Below are positions 56,279 through 64,000 of a stretch of 64,000 nt of DNA, piece after piece. Location: contig NC_044916.1 of the NCBI RefSeq assembly GCF_003576645.1, positions 13,116,307 through 13,180,306 of the forward strand, read 5' to 3'. The first letter of the stretch is position 1. Each line of letters opens with the position of its first letter. A program made the translations under genes and the position numbers. The DNA comes from Ipomoea triloba. Lineage: Eukaryota > Streptophyta > Magnoliopsida > Solanales > Convolvulaceae. A model generated the notes under the pieces. The model ran no database searches and was not told where the DNA came from. It saw only the letters and a list, made by a program, of their open reading frames with translations.

Positions 56279-56986
56279 TGTAGACACGGAAATTTTGATG
56301 GAATTAAATTGGTTATTAATATTGGACCGCATATTATTTGAACCTGTATATCAATTAATTAAATTAATTTGGGTTATGTTATTTACCTACTTAATTTAAT
56401 TATTTGATAAAGATTTAGTCAAATTATATATTATTATTATTTAAGATATTATAGTTGTGATAGGATCATGAACCTAGACATTATGGTGACTAAATACATT
56501 TTGGATAACTCTTTATATTATCTCAAATATTTATTTATTAATTTTGAGATAATATCAAAGAGTTCTAGATGGAGTGGGAGTCTCACATTCTCACCCCTAT
56601 AAATAGAGACATTCATTTCATTCTCAATGATCACTTGAAGCTCCACTTCTCTCTGGAGTAAAGATTTCAGAAGTCAATAAAGAAGCCCTGCAGAAATACA
56701 TACCGAAGCTCGGCAAAAGTGGATTGAAGATCAAACGATTCAAGTGATCAAGTGAAACTAAAGTGGGACTGAAGATCAAGCCAATTTAAGACCGGAGGCC
56801 CTTCAACGAAGATCAAGCAACAAAGCCCTTCTTTGAAGAACAAGCCGCATTCTGGAGGCCCTTCAGCCAAAGTTTCAAGTCAAGTCAACTAAGTGGAGAA
56901 TCAGAGGATTTCATTGATAGAGATTTTGTACCCGCGCACTTTTGAAATTCAAATATATATATACTTTTCATATTTTCTTGTTCACA
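56279..56986 (+). repeat. 3' LTR of element F, TATA box intact
   Basis: Contains CTATAAATAGAGAC near 56595. Upstream CAAGTCTCGAGGTGGCAATT is the probable polypurine region, a weak one (GAGGTGG). Confidence 0.88.
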
Positions 56987-56991
56987 ATCAT

Positions 56992-57689
56992 TTTAAATAT
57001 GTTTTTGAAAATTTTTGAACACTTCATGTAATTTGTTTTGGATTCAATAAGTAGAAGAACAAGAAAAATACAATTCATAAACATGATTTTGCAAAATCTG
57101 ACATAAAGCTTAAATTTTGAAAAATAAAATTCAGCTTAAAATTTGACAGAATGCTTAAAATTTGAAAAATAAAATTCATTAAGTAAATATGGATTAAAAA
57201 ATTGAAGTCCTTTAGTACAAAACATAGAACAAAAGACTGGAGACCCGTGATACTTATATTTTTTGATAAATTATTTTGAAGTATATAACCATGCATGTTC
57301 AAATCTTAGACTAAATTGATCATTATTAAATAAATACGACCTAAATTAGTACAAGATTTATGATAATAAAAAAAAAAACCAAGTATAAAATAGTTCATTT
57401 GCGTCCGGAGTTGTCTAAGCTGATTGCTGGATATCAAGTATCGATTCAGGATTCTACTTTTTTTTTTAATTAGAAAATGTACAGGTAATGCCACATATCT
57501 CTAAGAAGGTTTTAGTGTACGTTTGTCAGCCAAACTGAAAAACTAAAAATAATTAAGAAAATAGTGAAGTGATAAAGGGAACAAGAAGGCTTCTGTTTCT
57601 TCTTGTTATGAACCAAACCGGTTTGCCCATAACAGTAAGAATTATAGCATATCCATTTGAAGTAAAAGGCAGTATAATGACGTACATAA
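56992..57689. other. AT-rich intergenic DNA
   Basis: No gene. Near 57100-57180 the phrase AAATTTGAAAAATAAAATTCA is partly repeated. Small minus-strand frames here are AT-rich and not supported. Confidence 0.6.
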
Positions 57690-58135
57690 GGCCTACCTTT
57701 GAATAATATTAACAAAAATGTGACAACGGACGAGGGAGAGCAGACCGGCATGCAACGGCAAGCAGTGGAGACCGGCAGCGATGGAGGGCAGCGGCGTGCG
57801 GCGACGGCGGGCAGCGGCATGCGTCGAGCAGTGGAGACCGGCGCCGAGTGGCGAATCCGATGCCAAACGCAGTGGGGCGGCAGCGGAGGCTGTGGTGAGT
57901 GGTGGGAAGATGATGGAAGCTGTGACGTGCGGCGATGGTGTGGTGCAGAAATGAAAATTTGAAAATGATGGGATCTAAAACCATAAATTAAAAAAAAAAA
58001 ATAAAATAAATAAAGGAAAACAATCTCCGTCCGAAGTAGGGTACTTCGGACGCAGATGGTGGAACGCCACCGACAATCTGTGTCCAAAGTGGATATATAC
58101 TTCGGATGCAGATTGTCAGGCATTTAAAAATAAAT

Positions 58136-59263
58136 GAGTTAATACCTAATATAGTCATCGACTATATAGTGGTTTTACTCAATTTTGTCCTAAGTGACTT
58201 TTTGTACTCTATTTAGTCCTCGACTTTAATGTTTTTACACACTTTAGCCCTCTGTTAAGAATTTCGTTAGTTGACTGTTAATAACAAGGTTAACATAGTA
58301 ATTTCATTTTCTTTTATTTTTTATCAGATGATTATTAATTATTTTTCCTAACTTCTCTCCCTCTTTTCAGTCCTCTATCGATACAATTCTCCCCTCCCAT
58401 TCCCTCAAATAAGAGTCCGATAAATTGGTAAATCTTATCTACTCAAATCAAGAATGGCAATAAGTCTCATCCTTAGAGTTGTACTAATTTATGCTGGTGG
58501 AAATCGTAGCAGATGAAGAAAGTCGACAAGATTTCGCAGGAATCCGGCAACGATTTCGAGTTATTTTCCTGGAAATTTCTTCGGCGTCACGGGCTCATTT
58601 ATTGGGAACAACGAACACATGGTTCTTGCTAGACATTGCTTTCTACAGCCAACAGCTTTTCCTGAAAGATATATTCAAAGCAATAGGATGAATTCCCAAT
58701 CCAGAGACGATGAACGCCATTGAAGAAGTTTTTAGGATCGCCAAAGACCAAACGCTGATCGCCGTTTGCAGCACCGTGCCGGGGTACTGGTTCACAGTGA
58801 AGCTAATTGACAAAATCGGCCGATTCGCCATCCAATTAATGGGATTCATCTTCATAACAATGTCCATGTTCGCGTTACCCATTCCTTACGATCACTGGAC
58901 GCATAAAGAGAACATGATTGGGTTTGTGATAATGTACTCCCTAACGTTCTTCTTCGCCAACTTCGGGCCAAGCGCCACGACTTTCGTCGTTCTGGCGGAG
59001 ATTTTCCCCAGGGGAGGGGGAATTATATCGGTAGAAAACTGAGAAGAGGGAGAGAAATTAGGAAAGATAATTAATAATTGATCTGATAAAAAATAAAAAG
59101 GAAATGAAATTACCATGTTAACCTTATTATTAACAGCTAACCAACAGAATTCTTAACAAAGGACTAAAGTGTGTAAAACCATTAAAGTCGAGGACTAAAT
59201 AGAGTACAAAGGACTAAATTGAGTAAAACCACTATAGTCAAGGACTATATTGGGTATTAACTC
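58136..59263. mobile_element. Pack-MULE carrying a PHT1 phosphate transporter fragment
   Basis: Long terminal inverted repeats (58136-58399 and 59011-59263, roughly 85% alike) begin GAGTTAATACC and include AGTGGTTTTACTCAATTT. They are flanked by a perfect 10-bp direct repeat AAAAATAAAT (58126-58135 and 59264-59273), in the range of Mutator-like target duplications (8-11 bp). No transposase is present; the interior is captured host coding DNA. It sits between blocks of possible CACTA sequence. Confidence 0.85.
58504..59010 (+). pseudogene. Captured PHT1-type phosphate transporter fragment
   Basis: Encodes a middle-to-late part of a plant high-affinity phosphate transporter (major facilitator, plasma membrane): [99 protein letters not shown]. 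That is roughly four transmembrane helices of the usual twelve. A TGA at 58689-58691 replaces the Trp in the G-W-I-P motif. A one-base loss near 58590 splits the upstream part ([14 protein letters not shown] in another frame) from the rest. The frame then runs into the right TIR and stops at 59042. It cannot make a transporter; a short fusion peptide or antisense RNA is conceivable. Confidence 0.85.
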
Positions 59264-59394
59264 AAAAATAAATAAAAAATTAATTAGTCAACTTTTAATT
59301 ACAAAAATGTCACCGCGTCACTTTACGCGTCCGGTGTTTTAACTTTAAACCCAAATTGTCTTATATTTATGGTCATTTTTGTACTAGTGACAGT

Positions 59395-60007
59395 TACCGT
59401 CGTTAATGGTCAGAGAGTCAACCGGTTGCCTTCACTTGTCGGAGAGCTCTTCATCCAATCTCTGCTTCAATAAGAGGGTACAATTGTTAGGTGAAATCTA
59501 GAAATTAGCTTTACTGCACAATTCTTCCTAGAAATTGAACCAAATTAAATTTGTAGCAAACGGGAAATTAAATTAGCGAATCCAACAAATATACTACCGA
59601 CTACGGATTAAGATACACCTCAGTATGAAATGCTTATACAAAAATGTAATGCATGTGTTTTTTAATTTACATTTGCGTTAAACAGTTAGGATTTCGTAAA
59701 TATTAAAATCAGGCAATTTGTATCATAGAATATAAATTTAATTTCGTGACAAACATAGTATGCAAGTTACCTTTTATGCAAGATTCAATCTATAAATTGA
59801 AAGGAACTGCTACGATCTACACATCTTAGATGGGTATTAAAAAGAATTGAGAGAAACTATGTTGTGGGCACGGGAATCAAAAATTGTTTACTGGAATATT
59901 TTAGAATAATTAGTTTTATAAATTAATTAGGAAGATTTTCCTAAAATTATTTTATATTTTGTTTTTAGAATTATATTAATTTTCATAAACACAATAAAGA
60001 CACACCT
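59395..60007. other. AT-rich intergenic DNA
   Basis: No gene or clear repeat seen. Confidence 0.6.
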
Positions 60008-60008
60008 A

Positions 60009-60051
<43 letters not shown>

Positions 60052-60078
60052 ACAAATAAATAAATAAATAAATAAATA
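60008..60078. repeat. (AAAT)n microsatellite followed by (TA)n
   Basis: About 17 TAAA units with one AAAC variant, running into TATATATATATA to ~60091. Confidence 0.95.
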
Positions 60079-60102
60079 TATATATATATATAGAAATAAT
60101 TT

Positions 60103-60331
60103 CAGGTGCGGCCGTGCTCTCCCGTGCGGCCGTGTGGTCACACACCACTCAATGTTACGAAATACACCACTCAATATTAAGAAAAACACACCACAATGAA
60201 ACACACCACAATATTAAGAAACACACCACAGTGTATATTTGTGTGGTGTGTTTCTTAACATTGAGTGGTGTATTTTGTAACATTGAGTGGTGTGAACCGC
60301 ACGGCCACACGGGAGAGCACGGCCGCACCTG
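60103..60331. mobile_element. Foldback MITE with GC-rich terminal inverted repeats
   Basis: The left end CAGGTGCGGCCGTGCTCTCC is mirrored at the right by GGAGAGCACGGCCGCACCTG. The arms continue inward through repeated ACACCACTCAATGTTA and its complement, so nearly all 229 bp can fold into one hairpin. Outside, TATATATAGA on the left and TCTATATATA on the right extend the symmetry imperfectly. No ORF and no clear target duplication. Its strand-symmetric structure could yield small RNAs. Confidence 0.85.
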
Positions 60332-60338
60332 ATCATGA

Positions 60339-60375
<37 letters not shown>

Positions 60376-60378
<3 letters not shown>

Positions 60379-63300
60379 ACATTATAATAAATTGATCCAT
60401 ATAACCTAAAATATAACCCTTAACCAAACAAAGTAATATTATATTCCACAATCTAAATCAAACACATCAGGTAATCTTACATTTCCAAAATCTCATACTA
60501 CCTTCCTGGAGGTAATCCTATCACCTGGGATAATCCAAGATTCCGTGAACCAAACGCCCCATTATGATAATATTTCATCTCAATTATTAAATAGACAGAA
60601 GAATCTAGAGACATAAAACTTGTCTGTGGGCTAAAGTTTTACTCAATTAGATCCAACTGAAATTTTATGATAAAACAATTATCAAATGAGTTGAAAAATC
60701 AATTGATATAAGACTTGCTTGCAAGCTAAAGTTTTAATCAACGAGATTCATTACAACTATTATGATAAAACTTTTCTTAATCCTTGTGGGTAAATTAAGA
60801 AATATGATCTAACGTTTGCATCATAAAATTAAACTTTATGATAGAGATGAAATTATTTACAAATAATCATTAACTAAATAAATTTATTTGTTTCCATAAT
60901 AACTGATAAAACTACTAAACTACATTCCGATACATAACTGCCTGTGGGCTAAATTATGATCATAGTCTAGTATTTAATCCTAATTAATCATACAAATATA
61001 ACGAAATTGCTTGTGGGCTAAATTCCATCATATTAAATACAATTAATCACAAATGATATGTCTAAAACTTTATGTGATCAACATAAATCGCTCAATATAT
61101 AATTTTAACTGACTTAAGGATGCTATGGCTACTCCACAACCAAATTAAAATTATAAGATCACTACACAATTATCAATTCATTGCCTAACCTTTATGTGAT
61201 TCAAACTTGAGAGAAATCAGTAAATTAAAGATGCTATGTCTATGCTTTAATGAACTGAAATCAAATCACATTGGCAAGGAATGAAATTAAATTTTCTTTT
61301 AACAAACAGATTATACTAGATCGTGATGGGAAAATCCAAATATATGATATTTACGGAGACTAGTGGCACAAGATGTTCTTAAGTCATAGCCATAAAACTA
61401 GTATGCCTCCCAAATTCATATGCACTCAATGTATAACTGTTTGGGGGTATAAACCTAAAATTGTAGGGTATACACCAAAATTGCATGGGTCACCTATGAT
61501 TAAAGCTTAGATGGGTGAACTAAATCAATGGACCAAATGTGCTTAAATTCAGGCACTACCGTAACTAAAGTTTATGCATAAGTCCAACTTAATTAGGAAC
61601 TAATATAATTCCATCCTAAATTTATGCATTGCTAAAGGCATAATAAAAAAAAATATTTTGCATAACAAAATATTATACGTTGGACAAATTAATATGCATA
61701 AAATTAGGCATTTACCTCATATATTCTAAACAAATCGCATAACTTAAGACAATTTTTAATATGAGCTTCCAAAGCATAAACTTAATATTCAAACTCTAAT
61801 GAGTCCAAACCAAAGAGACCCAAATTTTTGAATAGTAAAGTAATAAATATATTCATGAAATTTCAAACTTGCCCATTAAAATCTTTTAATACATAAAGAT
61901 CAAATTTATGAGAAATAGACCTAATTTACAAATTTCAACAATATCTAACCAGAATATATATTGTCATTTGTAAATCAAAATCTCACAAAACCTAATTGCA
62001 TAATTAATCCTAATATTATGCACTTAATGTGATCAAATTCATGAAACAATTTAAAGAGTATGAACGAACTATAAAGTACGAATTTACACTAAATATTCAT
62101 TATTCATACTTAACCAAATATGAGAATAACGAACTAAAATCATAATTCAAAGAACATAAAAAATTATGGAATTAGTAGCAATAGCTAGTTGCCTTAGCAA
62201 ATATGTTTTTTTCTTTCAAAATTACTAAATTGATTCTCCATAACCTAATTAATAATATTATTATCATTAATGGCAAATTGCAAATAATTCAAAACGAAAT
62301 AGCCATAATAATATTATCACATTAAATAGGAGACTAAATATGGAAAAACAATAGTTAAAACCACTAACTATAGAAACATTCTTGGATATAATTTTGAAAC
62401 TTAATAAAATTTAAAATCCGAAAAATGCTAAGAATATAATAATAACCAAAATATTTATTTAACTGAAACATTGTCATATAAACTTAATTGGAAATAATTC
62501 AGGGTTTATAACTGAATACCATATTAATATTAATGGTTTCATTAATTAAAATATTTTATGGTAATAATCAACATTATAACCACCATTAATATTTAACAAT
62601 GACAACCAAATTATGGTAAGACACCTTCTTAATATTTCCATATTTGTAAAGATAACATATGTGACTAGTCCAAATTAGCGATTAACTTAAGGCTTGGTTA
62701 GGATTTTTAATACACATAATAGAGAGAGAGAGAGTAACCGAAGTACATAATATTACCAAAACTGAATGGTGGAAACGAAATGGGTACGGTTTGGGTAATG
62801 TTTATCCACCCTTAATGACAAAACTACCAAGCTATATGGCGATGCATAATCCCAGTGGGCAAATTATGATCATAGTTTAGTATTTTATCCTAATTAACCC
62901 TTTAAATATAACAAAATTGCATGTGGGTTAAATTTCGTCATATAATGCAGAGTTAACTACATGGTTTCTTGCATAAACTTAATCTGATTAATCCTTAATA
63001 TGTAATTTCTGTAAATTTAAGATGCTTAGCTACTCTTTAATTGACCAAAACTGAACATAATCACAATGGCAAGGGTATTTAAAGCCTAATCAAACAAATT
63101 AAACCAAAACATAATACACAATCCTTAGATATACTCCCAGGAAAGTTGGTTGGTGCTAAGACTCCATTAAAAACCAACTCCTTAGATAGAGTAGCGTCGC
63201 AAGGCGACTAGTAGCAATATGGTGGTTTGAGCCAGCAAGGCGTGAAAGCCAAGGCTAGGGAACTAGTATTCCTCCGCAAGAAACTTCCCTAAATCATGTG

Positions 63301-64000
63301 TTCTCATATTTGAAGTAAAATCGTTTGGTTGGTCTATATAAATGTAGATTCATCTAAGGATAAGGCTTTAAATAGCGTAGTACTATGAAGAGTTTTATGT
63401 ACTTTATGTGCTTTGAAATCCTCCAAAAGAAGTAAGAATGAAGTATTGACTTAAAGGCACTAAATTCACCTAAAAGCTACTAAATCATGCATAATAAGCA
63501 ATTAATTCAGTCCTAAAAGGCTTTAAATTCAATCTTAATGAACATGCTTTTCTAAAGACATAATTATAACAATCAAATAATATAATCAGTGCAATAAAAA
63601 AACATGTATAGCATGCTCAGATTATGCATATTACGAACTCAAACTCCACAATTAAATATTTAAATTGTAACACTGAATACAATTTAAACCGAATATTCAT
63701 TATTAAAATTAAAATTCAAAAAAATTAAAACTTAATAATTTGTTCAAAATTGAATAATAATTTAATTATGAATTTAATACTACAATGAAGGAAAAACTAA
63801 AGGACATTAATATTCCAAAACAAGTAATTACCATACATTTACCATTGTCAAAATAATATACAATATTAATTAAGGTAATATTAATATGGCAATATTAAAC
63901 CAAATAATTACCATTTACCAAAATCACTATGTATAATATTACTATATATTTACCATTTTCCAAAAATTATTTATAATATTAATCAAGGTTATTAAATAAG
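60376..64000. other. Gene-poor AT-rich DNA with dispersed sequence similarity
   Basis: No gene supported to the window end. A segment at ~60935-61270 (GTGGGCTAAATTATGATCAT, then TAAGGATGCTATGGCTACTC) has a diverged direct copy at ~62855-63090. A short (GA)n run lies at ~62722. The GTAGCGTCGCAAGGCGACTA at ~63190 has a CGTCGC/GCGACT hairpin. These look like remnants of an unidentified repeat family. Confidence 0.55.
60620..62945. repeat. Recurrent GTGGGCTAAA-type motif
   Basis: CTGTGGGCTAAAG (60624), CTTGCAAGCTAAAG (60718), CTTGTGGGTAAATT (60783), CTGTGGGCTAAATT (60942), CTTGTGGGCTAAATT (61010), CAGTGGGCAAATT (62863) and CATGTGGGTTAAATT (62930). The following bases are also partly alike. The spacing is irregular, so it is not a simple tandem array. 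Family not recognised. Confidence 0.5.

Larger units (their letters stand above)
52115..56986 (+). mobile_element. Gag-only LTR element F (TR-GAG type, non-autonomous)
   Basis: LTRs 52115-52820 (706 bp) and 56279-56986 (708 bp), starting TGTAGACAC and ending TTGTTCACA. Perfect TSD ATCAT at 52110-52114 and 56987-56991. The interior is a primer site, one gag ORF and a tandem array; there is no protease, RT, RNase H or integrase. LTRs differ at ~14 sites (about 2%). Such gag-bearing, pol-less elements are known in plants as TR-GAGs and depend on an autonomous partner. Confidence 0.9.
57690..59394. mobile_element. Possible CACTA-like element hosting the Pack-MULE
   Basis: At 59375-59394 the minus strand reads CACTAGTACAAAAATGACC, like the end of plant CACTA elements. 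Inward lie CGTCCG-type words (CCGTCCGAAGTAGGG, TACTTCGGACG at ~58028-58055; GCGTCCGG at ~59328) suggesting subterminal repeats. A GC-rich block at 57720-57940 has no recognised protein. I could not find a matching left end, so the left limit is nominal and the call is weak. Confidence 0.35.

Noticed and set aside
57512..58123. Minus-strand 203-codon frame
   Set aside because: It crosses a GC-rich low-complexity block and the possible CACTA subterminal repeats; His/Arg/Ser/Pro-rich with no domain.

Overview
This is a stretch of a plant nuclear genome, probably a eudicot. It is AT-rich and dominated by LTR retrotransposons. The only intact host gene is a single-exon PR-1 (CAP superfamily) gene at 49512-50009. 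The assembly is draft quality: three long N gaps (10503-10865, 14318-14651, 31448-32069), single-N joins at 4310, 23135, 41765 and 43242, one contig printed twice, and many small tandem duplications with a period of exactly 42 bp. Some structures are therefore probably assembly errors, and they are flagged as such.

Layout, 1-44762: the backbone is a tandem Ty3 chromovirus (Tekay-like: tRNA-Met primer site, chromodomain) of form LTR - body A (847-5094) - shared LTR - body B (33537-37994) - LTR. The shared LTR (5095-6640, 22246-23837, 33004-33536) is split by two later insertions. The first is a 15.6 kb SIRE-like Ty1/copia element E (6641-22245) with an envelope-like reading frame downstream of pol. 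The second is a young Tekay-like element C (23838-32998) that lost most of gag but keeps an open PR-RT-RNaseH-IN-chromodomain frame. The last LTR (37995-43159) was hit by a related solo LTR, D (38085-40734, minus strand), with TSD TCCAA. E itself carries a reversed fragment of a C-type LTR. Bodies A and B are dead: they carry nonsense codons of the C-to-T/G-to-A type, protease active-site loss and integrase deletions. Their LTRs carry an unusual 176-codon acidic, aromatic-rich ORF that lies before gag on the predicted transcript and is absent from solo LTR D.

Layout, 44763-64000: Helitron helicase remnants (45740-46430, 47761-48005), the PR-1 gene, and a gag-only non-autonomous Ty3-type element F (TR-GAG type, 52115-56986, perfect 5-bp TSD). 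These are followed by a Pack-MULE (58136-59263, 10-bp TSD) carrying a broken fragment of a PHT1 phosphate transporter inside what may be a CACTA-like element, then a foldback MITE (60103-60331). The rest to 64000 is gene-poor AT-rich sequence with a recurrent GTGGGCTAAA-type motif.

Apart from PR-1, the genes here serve, or once served, element copying. Gag packages the RNA; PR, RT, RNase H and IN copy and insert it; the chromodomain would steer chromoviruses to heterochromatin. F and the gag-deleted C would need proteins from other copies.
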